Source: Clostridiales bacterium (GTDB taxonomy: Bacteria > Bacillota > Clostridia > TANB77 > SIG350). Taken from it: DNA of 64,000 nucleotides. Each line of letters begins with the position of its first letter. The first letter of the stretch is position 1. The stretch covers positions 107,277-171,276 of the forward strand of contig SVGE01000003.1 of the NCBI GenBank assembly GCA_015056545.1. The letters are read 5' to 3'. The position numbers and the translations under genes were made by a program. This document shows positions 16,976-24,530 of the stretch, piece after piece. The notes beneath the pieces are model-generated. The model was not told the DNA's origin and did no database searches. It saw only the letters and a program-made list of their open reading frames with translations.

Positions 16976-17247
16976 TATTTTACCTCCTTACAAACAATTT
17001 CATTAATAGAATCTTTAATATCTCTATTTGTTAATTTAACATTTTCATGAATCTTCTTTGCCATATCTTCACTAAAATATTTTGTTGCTTGTATGTGTTT
17101 TTGTTTTTTCTTTTTTGGATTATCTACCTTACGCATATCTCCATCACAAAGATAAACATAATCATCTTCTATTTTTACTACTAAAAAATATTTATCTTTA
17201 TCTCTTCCATTCTTAGAGATAACAAGACTTCCAATGCTTACTAGCAA
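16975..17247 (-). CDS. KOW-domain RNA-binding protein (L14e/L27e-like)
   Basis: The 90-residue protein has an N-terminal KOW-type barrel ([20 protein letters not shown] near 5-24, then Y-V-Y-L-C-D-G) and a Lys-rich middle. Small proteins of this type, related to archaeal and eukaryotic L14e/L27e, are often encoded between map and infA in Clostridia, which is its place here. RNA or ribosome binding is inferred from the fold. The precise role is not known. The stop codon overlaps the infA start. Confidence 0.85.
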   Translation of the reverse strand: MLVSIGSLVISKNGRDKDKYFLVVKIEDDYVYLCDGDMRKVDNPKKKKQKHIQATKYFSEDMAKKIHENVKLTNRDIKDSINEIVCKEVK

Positions 17248-17319
17248 ATTTTTTCACCTCTTAAAAATAACAAATACTAACTGTGCAATATACACAGCTA
17301 GTATATTATATACTTAAAG

Positions 17320-18087
17320 TTATACTTTTGTCAAGAGTTCTGGCTCATTATTTGTAATTAAAATTGTATGTTCATAATGTGCAGACAATTTTCCATCATA
17401 AGTTACTATTCCCCAGTTGTCTTCTAATATATCTATTTCATAATCTCCTTCATTAATCATAGGCTCAATTGCAAGAGTCATTCCTTTTTCTAATCTAGGC
17501 CCTCTTCCTGGTTTTCCGTAGTTTGGGATGCCTGGTTCTTCATGTAAGTTTCTTCCTACACCATGTCCTTGGAATTCTCTTACTACACTAAATCCATTAG
17601 CTTCTGCATATTTTTGTATTGCATGAGATATATCAGATAATCTATAACCTACTTTTGCATATTTAATACCTTCATAAAATGATTGTCTAGTTACTTCAAC
17701 TAATCTTTTAGCTTCATCAGATACATTCCCTACCATATATGTTTTTGCACTATCTCCATGAAAACCATTTTTATATGCTCCAATATCTACTGATACAATA
17801 TCTCCATCTTGAATAATTCTTTTTTTGTTTGGCATACCATGTATTATTTCATCATTTATAGAAACACAAGTAGCATATGGATATGGAACTGCCCCATCCA
17901 TTCCTTCTACTCCTTTAAAAGAAGCAATTGCTCCATGTTTTTTTATTACATCTACAACTATATGTTCAATATCCATTGTAGACATTCCTACTTTTATATT
18001 TTCTCCAACTGCTTTATGGCATAATCCAACAATTTTGCAAGCCTCTCTCATTTTCTCGATTTCACTATCGCTTTTTATATAAATCAT
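17320..18087 (-). CDS. map: Type I methionine aminopeptidase
   Basis: The 255-residue metalloenzyme removes the initiator Met from new proteins. The five metal ligands of the family fit D-I-G-A-Y and G-D-S-A-K-T (Asp pair near 97 and 108), G-H-G-V-G near 171, E-P-G-I-P and the C-terminal E-H-T region. The substrate His is in the A-V-P-Y-P-Y-A-T-C-V-S-I-N-D-E-I-I-H segment. It overlaps adk by four bases (ATGA-type junction), so translation is coupled. It is 72 bases upstream of the KOW gene. Confidence 0.96.
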   Translation of the reverse strand: MIYIKSDSEIEKMREACKIVGLCHKAVGENIKVGMSTMDIEHIVVDVIKKHGAIASFKGVEGMDGAVPYPYATCVSINDEIIHGMPNKKRIIQDGDIVSVDIGAYKNGFHGDSAKTYMVGNVSDEAKRLVEVTRQSFYEGIKYAKVGYRLSDISHAIQKYAEANGFSVVREFQGHGVGRNLHEEPGIPNYGKPGRGPRLEKGMTLAIEPMINEGDYEIDILEDNWGIVTYDGKLSAHYEHTILITNNEPELLTKV

Positions 18088-18743
18088 TTTTTCTCCTCTA
18101 TTTCATCTAAAATCTTTATAGCATTAGCTAAAGTATCTTCTAATTTTTCCATACTTATAACATTTTTTATTGTACTATTTTTTTCATAATAATTCAATAT
18201 CTCTTCACAATTATTATGATATATTTTTAATCTTTCCCTAACAACATCTGGCTCATCATCTTTTCTTTTATTTAATTTTGCTCCACACACATCACATATA
18301 TTTTCAACTTTTGGTGGTTTATTTTTTAGATTGTATATTTCCCTACATTTTTGGCAAACTAATCTATTAAAAATTCTTTCAACAATTTTTTCATCAGCTA
18401 ATTCCATATTTAAAACAATATCTATTTTTTTCCCTAATTTATCTAATGCTTCATTAAGTAATTCAATTTGATTAAAATCACGTGGGAAACCATCTAATAT
18501 AAATCCATTTAAACAATCTTTTTTATTTAATCTTTTTACTAATATTTCATACATCATTTCATCTGGAACAAAATTACCTTTATTTATTAAAGAAGCAATT
18601 TGTTTTCCTAATTCATCACCTTGAGCTATTTGCTCCCTAAGCATATCTCCTGTTGATACATGTGGTACATTATATTTTTCAGATAACCCTTTTGCTAATG
18701 TTCCTTTACCGCTTCCAGGTGCACCTAACATTATTATTATCAT
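18084..18743 (-). CDS. adk: Adenylate kinase (zinc-lid form)
   Basis: The 219-residue enzyme interconverts ATP, ADP and AMP. It shows the P-loop G-A-P-G-S-G-K-G-T at 7-15, D-G-F-P-R near 85 and the LID domain with a C-x-x-C pair at about 129-132 and a second at 149-152, the zinc-binding Gram-positive form. It precedes map as usual, but secY, which normally lies upstream, is absent. A thioredoxin-like gene takes its place. Confidence 0.96.
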   Translation of the reverse strand: MIIIMLGAPGSGKGTLAKGLSEKYNVPHVSTGDMLREQIAQGDELGKQIASLINKGNFVPDEMMYEILVKRLNKKDCLNGFILDGFPRDFNQIELLNEALDKLGKKIDIVLNMELADEKIVERIFNRLVCQKCREIYNLKNKPPKVENICDVCGAKLNKRKDDEPDVVRERLKIYHNNCEEILNYYEKNSTIKNVISMEKLEDTLANAIKILDEIEEKK

Positions 18744-18754
18744 ATTATACCTCC

Positions 18755-19333
18755 TTAATTACAAGTCGAACACTCATTATCTACTAATCTATCCATAAAA
18801 CTAGTATATATTAAATTTAATTGCCATATTTCTTCTTCTGTCATTTCTTCTTTATTATTAGTATATGTTTCTACATTATTAGTTTGATGTCCTACTATTT
18901 TTCCTTCTTTAACAAAAACTACTTCTGGAACATATAACTTTTTATTTCCATTTTCATCTTCTTTTAATATATCTTTTAAAATCTCAATAATTTGTTTATA
19001 TTCTTCAGTATTATATTTTCTTATATAATATGGATTAAAATATATAACTTCACCTTCATAATCTGCTTCTTCTAAAGCCTCTTTAAATACTGGCATAGTT
19101 CTTTTACACCACTCGCATTCATTAAAATAGAAATAAACTATACCTGTTCCATTTTTAAGAAATTCTATTACTTTTTGTGTTTGCTCAGCATTATATGCTG
19201 TTTCCATCCCCTCATCACCATTCATATCTATATATTCATTAGTATTAATATTATAATTCTTTAAAAAAGTAGATAGAAAAGCAATTATTAATAACACAAA
19301 TATAATTAATAACATTATATAACTTTTTTTCAT
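18755..19333 (-). CDS. Membrane-anchored thioredoxin-fold protein
   Basis: The 192-residue protein has an N-terminal membrane segment (about 5-24) acting as a signal anchor and a thioredoxin-like domain exposed outside the membrane. The redox motif is C-E-W-C in F-N-E-C-E-W-C-K-R-T-M-P near residue 73. A cis-Pro-like V-P-E-V-V-F-V segment follows near 139. It ends C-S-T-C, a second Cys pair that might also be redox-active. Its substrate is unknown. The gene overlaps the upstream methyltransferase gene by four bases, and adk follows 11 bases downstream. Confidence 0.8.
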   Translation of the reverse strand: MKKSYIMLLIIFVLLIIAFLSTFLKNYNINTNEYIDMNGDEGMETAYNAEQTQKVIEFLKNGTGIVYFYFNECEWCKRTMPVFKEALEEADYEGEVIYFNPYYIRKYNTEEYKQIIEILKDILKEDENGNKKLYVPEVVFVKEGKIVGHQTNNVETYTNNKEEMTEEEIWQLNLIYTSFMDRLVDNECSTCN

Positions 19334-20118
19334 ATTTGTTTTCTCCTTATTTCAGATAACACTATTCCTGTTGCAATTCCTACATTTAAAGATTCAGTAT
19401 TATCTTGCATCGGTATTGTAATATTAAAATTAGCTAATTCTATTATTTCATCACATACACCATTTGCTTCATTACCCATAATAATAACTTTCTTTTTATT
19501 AAACTCAATTTCGTAAATACTTTTAGAATTATCTAATGTTGTAACATAAATTGAATATCCTTTCTCTTTTAATTCATTTAGTAATTCAATTCCTAAATCT
19601 TCTAAAACTAATATATTTAATTTAAAAATATTTCCCATCGCTGACCTAATTACTTTTGAATTATATATATCCCCACAACCTTTATTTAATATAACTGTAT
19701 TAAATCCAAAAGCTCTTGCTGTTCTTAATATTGTTCCAATATTTCCTAAATCTTGAACTCTATCTAAAAACAATATATCTTCTGAAAATTCATTACTTTT
19801 TTTATTAATTTCTACTACAGCCATAATTCCTTGTGGAGTTACTGTTTCAGACAAACTATTGAAAACATTTTCTGAAACATACATAACTTTATCACTTAAT
19901 TCTTTAACTAATTTATCTGTAACATTTTTATTAATTCCTACATTATTATATATACTCTCACAAATAATAATTAATTCAATAACCTCTTTTGCTAAATATG
20001 CTTCTTCAACTATTTTTATTCCTTCTATTATATATTTATTTTGTTTAATTCTTTCTTTTTTATTATATAACTTTTTTATATTTTTTATTTTTTCATTATT
20101 AACACTTGTTATTTCCAT
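19330..20118 (-). CDS. TrmH/SpoU-family RNA 2'-O-methyltransferase
   Basis: The 262-residue protein has an N-terminal L30e-like substrate-binding part (I-I-E-G-I-K-I-V-E-E-A near 27) and a SPOUT catalytic part with D-L-G-N-I-G-T-I-L-R-T-A near 138, I-R-S-A-M-G, I-I-M-G-N-E-A-N-G-V near 214 and I-P-M-Q-D-N-T-E-S-L-N-V-G-I-A near 235. These are the SAM-knot motifs I to III. The target (rRNA or tRNA position) cannot be read from sequence. It is the first gene of the unit that continues into the thioredoxin-like gene and adk. Confidence 0.9.
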   Translation of the reverse strand: MEITSVNNEKIKNIKKLYNKKERIKQNKYIIEGIKIVEEAYLAKEVIELIIICESIYNNVGINKNVTDKLVKELSDKVMYVSENVFNSLSETVTPQGIMAVVEINKKSNEFSEDILFLDRVQDLGNIGTILRTARAFGFNTVILNKGCGDIYNSKVIRSAMGNIFKLNILVLEDLGIELLNELKEKGYSIYVTTLDNSKSIYEIEFNKKKVIIMGNEANGVCDEIIELANFNITIPMQDNTESLNVGIATGIVLSEIRRKQI

Positions 20119-20176
20119 TTTATCACCATATACAATATATCATATTAAGATTTGAAAAACAATAATATAATAATAT

Positions 20177-20216
20177 AAAAACAAACTAGCCAATAATTTA
20201 TTAACTAGTTCGTTTC
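20177..20216 (-). terminator. Terminator of the 20223-20645 gene
   Basis: AAACAAACTAG pairs with CTAGTTCGTTT around an AT loop. T-rich sequence follows on the minus strand. Confidence 0.65.
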
Positions 20217-20222
20217 TAATTT

Positions 20223-20645
20223 TTAATGTCTGTATTTTCCTGAATAATCAATATATGGTTCTCCTACTTGTCTATAGGTCCCTGAAGCATCTACAAAAGC
20301 CTCTCCTGGCATTCTATATTTTCCTGAATAATCTACATATGGCTCTCCAGGCTGTCGATATACACCTGATGCATCTACAAATGCTTCCCCTGGTCTCCGA
20401 TATACACCTGATGCATCTACAAATGCTTCTGTGTAAATTGGATAACTAGAATATGATCCTCCACCACTTCCACTATTTGAAGGTTCTGTATCAAAAAATG
20501 GTCGTATAACAAAACAGAATATTAAGAAAAGCCAACCTCCCCATGTACAAAATAAAAGATAACAAGCTGAAAGCGTTACTCCGAAAGCCAATTTAATTAA
20601 CTGCCATATTAGTTCAAATGCAAAGCCTATTAATCCACCTAACAT
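20223..20645 (-). CDS. Membrane protein with five 14-residue C-terminal repeats
   Basis: The start at 20645 is preferred over the longer frame because AAGGAG lies 8 bases before this ATG. The 140-residue product has two hydrophobic stretches (about 6-32 and 33-50), a Ser/Gly linker, then five tandem 14-residue units of the form E-(A/P)-(F/Y)-V-D-(A/Y)-S-G-x-Y-R-x-P-G, ending Y-R-H. Two subtypes alternate: E-A-F-V-D-A-S-G and E-P-Y-V-D-Y-S-G. No function is recognised. The repeats look like a surface or cytoplasmic binding array tethered to the membrane. Confidence 0.75.
   Translation of the reverse strand: MLGGLIGFAFELIWQLIKLAFGVTLSACYLLFCTWGGWLFLIFCFVIRPFFDTEPSNSGSGGGSYSSYPIYTEAFVDASGVYRRPGEAFVDASGVYRQPGEPYVDYSGKYRMPGEAFVDASGTYRQVGEPYIDYSGKYRH
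20226..20429 (-). repeat. Five tandem 42-bp coding repeats
   Basis: Each unit encodes E-x-(F/Y)-(V/I)-D-x-S-G-x-Y-R-x-x-G. The DNA copies differ at many third positions but share long identical runs (for example GATGCATCTACAAATGC on the plus strand appears twice), pointing to recent duplication of some units. Confidence 0.85.
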
Positions 20646-20794
20646 TTTAACTGCTCCTTCCATTTTTATTATATATATCCTTATTATATACAAAAATAAT
20701 AACTTTAAAATTATCTTATATTATAATTTTATATTAATATTTTTACCTTAGTCAATAAAACTAGTTTAATTTGTATATATATGTTTTTTATTTC

Positions 20795-20803
20795 TGATAT
20801 AAT
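20795..20803 (+). promoter_or_regulatory. Extended -10 (TGATATAAT) upstream of feoA
   Basis: A TGnTATAAT extended -10 lies 80 bases before the feoA start. A TTGTAT at 20771 is 21 bases upstream, rather far for a -35. Confidence 0.5.
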
Positions 20804-20882
20804 TTTTGCTTATATTTGTTTTTTCACATTATAAAAAGTACACACATATACTATTAATAAGAAAACTTAATTGGAGGCAATT

Positions 20883-21119
20883 ATGAAACAAAAAAAAATG
20901 AGTTTAAATGACTTACCACTTAATACTTGTGGGATGGTATATAATATAAATTGTAATTGCAATATTTATAGAAGGTTATTAGATTTAGGAATTGTAAAAA
21001 ATACCAAAATTGTTCCAGTACTTAAAAGTCCTAGTGGAGATCCTAGAGCATATGAAGTACGTGGAACTCTTATTGCATTAAGATATGAAGATGCACAAAA
21101 TATTGAAGTAATAATATAA
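20883..21119 (+). CDS. feoA: FeoA-domain protein
   Basis: The 78-residue SH3-like FeoA protein assists the ferrous iron transporter FeoB. Typical features are M-S-L-N-D-L-P, R-R-L-L-D-L-G-I near 32 and the closing I-A-L-R-Y-E-D-A-x-x-I-E-V. I use ATG at 20883 because GGAGG at 20873-20877 is placed for it; the open frame formally starts at a TTG inside that site. The Cys residues at C-x-C near 22 are unusual. There is no feoB next to it, so this is an orphan copy, and a regulatory role is possible. Confidence 0.85.
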   Translation: MKQKKMSLNDLPLNTCGMVYNINCNCNIYRRLLDLGIVKNTKIVPVLKSPSGDPRAYEVRGTLIALRYEDAQNIEVII

Positions 21120-21156
21120 AAAAAATTCTGATAGTATTTACTACCAGAATTTTTTT
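21120..21156. terminator. Bidirectional terminator after feoA
   Basis: AAAAATTCTG and CAGAATTTTT arms surround an inner ATAGTA/TACTA helix and end in T7. It also serves the convergent gene ending at 21159. Confidence 0.8.
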
Positions 21157-21158
21157 AC

Positions 21159-21575
21159 TTATAAGCAATTTACCAAATAATCGATTAACTCATCAGCATA
21201 TTCATTATCAAAATGCATTACAAATGCTGACATATTTTCAACATCATAAGTTTTTAATATAGCTTCTCTGAGTCTTTTCCTATACCCATTATTTTTCTGA
21301 AATCTTTTTATTTCACTTGTATACTCATATATGAGCTTTGCATTATTGCATTCTTCAAGAGAATCTACTAATGTATTAAATGCTTTGTCATAAGACTTAT
21401 TAATACTCTTACACTCTTTTACAATTTTTTCTTCAATATCATATCCCTGAGGAATTCTTATGTGAAGAAGTAAATCTAAAGCTCCTTCTCCAATTATTCG
21501 TCCATCAGTTAGATTATCTACTACTTTTTTCAATAGTTTATCAAAAAAATCGAAAGTAGTCATTCCAGCACTCAT
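21159..21575 (-). CDS. Hypothetical all-helical protein, 138 residues
   Basis: I recognise no family. The protein is predicted to be almost entirely helical, acidic at the end, with no membrane segment. Its phrases I-Y-E-Y-T-S-E-I-K and N-M-S-A-F-V-M-H-F resemble degenerate units of the helical repeat found in the gene just upstream (21596-22447). The two genes are 20 bases apart on one strand and are probably cotranscribed. An AAAGGAAA ribosome site precedes the ATG. Confidence 0.65.
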   Translation of the reverse strand: MSAGMTTFDFFDKLLKKVVDNLTDGRIIGEGALDLLLHIRIPQGYDIEEKIVKECKSINKSYDKAFNTLVDSLEECNNAKLIYEYTSEIKRFQKNNGYRKRLREAILKTYDVENMSAFVMHFDNEYADELIDYLVNCL

Positions 21576-21595
21576 AAATATTTTCCTTTCTTAAC

Positions 21596-22447
21596 TTACT
21601 TTAATTTCTTAGTTATAGCATATTTAATAACATCTTCAGCTATATCTTCTGGAAATTTCTCCAATGTTAGTAAATCAAGTAAGTCGCCACAATATCCGTC
21701 TTTTTTCATATCAATTACCAATTTTTTGATATTATCTTCACTTATATTATTAATATCAGCTATAAAAGTTTTATAATAATTACGTGCTTTTAACTTAATT
21801 ATTGCATCTACCATTTTATTTATATTGGCTCTTTCTACATTTTTAGCAAACTCATAAATTAAATTAGGTTGTTTAAAAGATATAATAACATCTTCAAGCT
21901 TTGTAATATTGGCTTCTTTAATTGTTTTAGCAAAATCAACAAGAAATTTTCTCATATCATATTCTTCAGTTTCGCTTGCTTTTTTTATTAAATCATTTTC
22001 TAACAATTCAATTGGAGCATTAGGAACTTTTTTAGCAAAATTAATTACTTCTTTTATATAACCTTTTTCACAAATAACTTTTGCTAATTTTTCAACAGGA
22101 GCACCTTTAATACAAGCAAGATCTATAATTAATTCCGTTCTTCTCGTTTTAATAATTGCTACTGCAAGCTTATCTATTGATAAACCTTTTACTCTTTTTG
22201 CAAAATTAACTATATAATACCCAGCTTCAGACAAAACAACACTTTCTGTTATTTTATCTAAAACCATTTGATATGTTACATCTTTCTTTCCAGATTTCTT
22301 TATTCTTTTTGTAACAATTGTTTCAAAGTTTTTTTCTGAATAACACTCAAGAAAATCTGAAAAAGCATATGTATTTATTGTTTTTCCTTCAATAAGCGTA
22401 TCCACTGCTATTTGAAACACCATCATTTTTTTATCTTCTCTTTGCAT
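21596..22447 (-). CDS. Helical-repeat (alpha-solenoid-like) protein
   Basis: The ATG at 22447 is chosen because GGAGG sits 9 bases upstream; the open frame from 22462 lacks a site. The 283-residue protein contains about six units of roughly 30-34 residues with the pattern I-x-x-F-A-K-x-V-x-x-A-x-I-x-K-L-x-D-A-I-I-K, for example N-F-A-K-R-V-K-G-L-S-I-D-K-L and E-F-A-K-N-V-E-R-A-N-I-N-K-M. The same repeat builds the much longer protein at 61803-63254. Such solenoids usually bind proteins. The function here is unknown. The leader matches those of the 63254 and 1031 genes. Confidence 0.8.
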   Translation of the reverse strand: MQREDKKMMVFQIAVDTLIEGKTINTYAFSDFLECYSEKNFETIVTKRIKKSGKKDVTYQMVLDKITESVVLSEAGYYIVNFAKRVKGLSIDKLAVAIIKTRRTELIIDLACIKGAPVEKLAKVICEKGYIKEVINFAKKVPNAPIELLENDLIKKASETEEYDMRKFLVDFAKTIKEANITKLEDVIISFKQPNLIYEFAKNVERANINKMVDAIIKLKARNYYKTFIADINNISEDNIKKLVIDMKKDGYCGDLLDLLTLEKFPEDIAEDVIKYAITKKLK

Positions 22448-22509
22448 AAACTTATCCTCCATAAATTAAAATAATTTTAGATTTATATTTTTTATTTATT
22501 TTGGTACGT

Positions 22510-22538
22510 ATTTTATCACAATTAGTCAATTATGTAAA
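22510..22538 (-). promoter_or_regulatory. Promoter of the helical-repeat gene pair
   Basis: TTTACA (22533-22538), a 17-base spacer and an extended TGATAAAAT (-10 at 22510-22515) on the minus strand. The leader then contains TCTAAAATTATTTTAATT, also present upstream of the gene starting at 63254. Confidence 0.7.
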
Positions 22539-22645
22539 TTGGTTTATTGATTTTTTTTATTTTATTTTGTTTTTTTTATATTTTTTCTACCTATTTTCTT
22601 AATTTTATAATATAATAGTCATGTAAAAAGTTAGGAGGGATTGTT

Positions 22646-23530
22646 ATGAAACAAGAAATATTTAGAGGTAGTGGTGTCGCTATTGTTACTCCTTTTAAAA
22701 ATAATGAAGTAGATTATAAAACATTAGGTGAATTAGTTGAATTTCAAATAGCTAATGGTACTCAAGCAATAATTGTTTGTGGTACTACTGGTGAAAGCTC
22801 AACAATGACAGATGAAGAAAGAAGAGAAACAATAAAATATGTTGTAGATAAAGTACATGGTAGAATAAAAGTTATTGCTGGAACTGGTGGTAATAACACA
22901 GCTTACTCAATTGAACTTTCTAAATATTGTGAAGAAATTCATGTAGATGGTTTACTTGTAGTTACTCCATATTATAACAAAACTACACAAAATGGATTAA
23001 TAAAACATTATACAGCAATAGCTAAAAGTGTTAATCTTCCAATAATATTATATAATGTTCCATCAAGAACTGGTTTAAATATATCTGTAGATACATATTA
23101 TGAATTATCTAAAATTCCTAATATTGTAGCTACAAAAGAAGCTAGTGGTAATATATCTCAAATTGCTCAAATTGCTGCTAAATGTGGAGATAGTTTAAAA
23201 ATATATTCTGGTAATGATGACCAAATTGTACCTATTCTTTCACTTGGAGGTATTGGTGTTATTTCTGTTTTAGCAAATATTGCACCAAAAGAAACAAATG
23301 AAATGTGTGAAAAATATTTTGCTGGTGAAGTAGTTGAAGCTAGAGAAATGCAACTTTCATATTTAGATTTAATAAATGATTTATTTATTGAAGTAAATCC
23401 AATGCCTGTAAAAGCTGCTTTAAAAGAACTTGGATATGATGTAGGCTCACCTAGATTACCACTTTGTGATGTTGAAGGGAAAAATAAAGAAAAAATAATA
23501 AATAGTATGTTGAAACACAAATTAATTTAA
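22646..23530 (+). CDS. dapA: 4-hydroxy-tetrahydrodipicolinate synthase
   Basis: The 294-residue TIM-barrel aldolase condenses pyruvate with aspartate semialdehyde, the first step of the diaminopimelate/lysine branch. It shows G-T-T-G-E near 47, the Tyr of L-Y-N-V-P-S-R-T near 136 and the Schiff-base Lys in V-A-T-K-E-A-S-G near 163. A strong AGGAGG ribosome site precedes it. dapB follows 20 bases later, so the two form an operon feeding meso-DAP to MurE and dipicolinate to spores. Confidence 0.96.
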   Translation: MKQEIFRGSGVAIVTPFKNNEVDYKTLGELVEFQIANGTQAIIVCGTTGESSTMTDEERRETIKYVVDKVHGRIKVIAGTGGNNTAYSIELSKYCEEIHVDGLLVVTPYYNKTTQNGLIKHYTAIAKSVNLPIILYNVPSRTGLNISVDTYYELSKIPNIVATKEASGNISQIAQIAAKCGDSLKIYSGNDDQIVPILSLGGIGVISVLANIAPKETNEMCEKYFAGEVVEAREMQLSYLDLINDLFIEVNPMPVKAALKELGYDVGSPRLPLCDVEGKNKEKIINSMLKHKLI

Positions 23531-23550
23531 TATGAAATGAGGTAATAATT

Positions 23551-24300
23551 ATGATTAATATTTTATTAAATGGTTGTAATGGTAAAATGGGGCAAGAAAT
23601 AGTAAAACAATCTTTAAAAAATGCAAATACTAAAGTAGTTGCTGGTATAGATAAAACAGACTTAGGAGATAATAAATTCCCTGTTTATACAAATCCTGAA
23701 AATATAACTGAAAATATAGATGTAATAATAGATTTTTCTATACCTGAAGCTAGTATGAATATACTTAAATATGCGAAAGGAAAACATATTCCAATAGTTA
23801 TTGCAACAACAGGTTTTAATGAAGAACAAATAAATATAATAAATGAAACAAGTAAACAATTACCAGTATTTAAATCATCAAATATGTCACTTGGTATAAA
23901 CCTTATGATTAAACTTATTTGTGAAGCGGCTAAAACATTAGAAAATGATTATGATATAGAAATAATTGAAAAACATCATAAGAACAAAATAGATGCTCCT
24001 AGTGGAACTGCTTTAATGATGGCAAATGCAATAAAAGATACACTTACTAAAGATGTATATTATGAATATAACAGACAAGCAAAAAGAGAAAAAAGAAATG
24101 ATAATGAAATAGGTATTCATGCAATTAGAGGTGGAAATATTGTTGGTGAACATACTGTATTATTTGCTGGAGAAAATGAAACATTAGAAATTACTCATAA
24201 TGTTACTTCAAGAAGTATATTTGCTGATGGTGCATTAAAAGCTAGTGAATTTATTGTTTCTAAAGAAAATGGATTATATTCAATGAATGATTTAGTATAA
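23551..24300 (+). CDS. dapB: 4-hydroxy-tetrahydrodipicolinate reductase
   Basis: The 249-residue NAD(P)H-dependent enzyme makes tetrahydrodipicolinate. Visible motifs are the nucleotide-binding G-C-N-G-K-M-G-Q near 8, D-F-S-I-P near 63, the catalytic E-K-H-H-K-N-K-I-D-A-P-S-G-T-A near 145 and G-I-H-A-I-R-G-G-N-I-V-G-E-H near 187. Length is normal. It is the second gene of the dapA-dapB unit and is closed by a strong terminator. Confidence 0.96.
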   Translation: MINILLNGCNGKMGQEIVKQSLKNANTKVVAGIDKTDLGDNKFPVYTNPENITENIDVIIDFSIPEASMNILKYAKGKHIPIVIATTGFNEEQINIINETSKQLPVFKSSNMSLGINLMIKLICEAAKTLENDYDIEIIEKHHKNKIDAPSGTALMMANAIKDTLTKDVYYEYNRQAKREKRNDNEIGIHAIRGGNIVGEHTVLFAGENETLEITHNVTSRSIFADGALKASEFIVSKENGLYSMNDLV

Positions 24301-24310
24301 CAAAGAAGAA

Positions 24311-24352
24311 AAGAAATTATATAATAGCTAATGCTAAAATATAATTTCTTTT
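24311..24352 (+). terminator. Terminator of dapA-dapB
   Basis: AAAGAAATTATAT pairs with ATATAATTTCTTT and runs into T7. Confidence 0.85.
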
Positions 24353-24389
24353 TTTATTATACTAAAAAAATCCCGACCACCCACCCCAA

Positions 24390-24424
24390 ACATGTAAAAA
24401 GATACAGCGACGCTGTACCTTATA
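24390..24424. repeat. Hairpin element shared with 63394-63430
   Basis: AACATGTAA, then an inverted repeat (TACAG and CTGTA core, extended by AAG and CTT), then T-rich sequence with TAAATTCTTTTA. The same order is found downstream of the second DGR-like target at 63394-63455. It may be a terminator, or part of a 3' element kept with this gene family. Confidence 0.6.
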
Positions 24425-24530
24425 CTCTTTTGATAAATTCTTTTACCAGTTTAATTATTTTATATTTTTCTATATTGCTATTTCTCGCGCCACGCTAGGT
24501 GACAAAAAAACCCTTTGCGCGCAATGCTAT

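Noticed and set aside
20871..20882. TTG start of feoA at 20871
   Set aside because: The TTG lies inside the GGAGG region used by the ATG at 20883, so it cannot be the start with that site.
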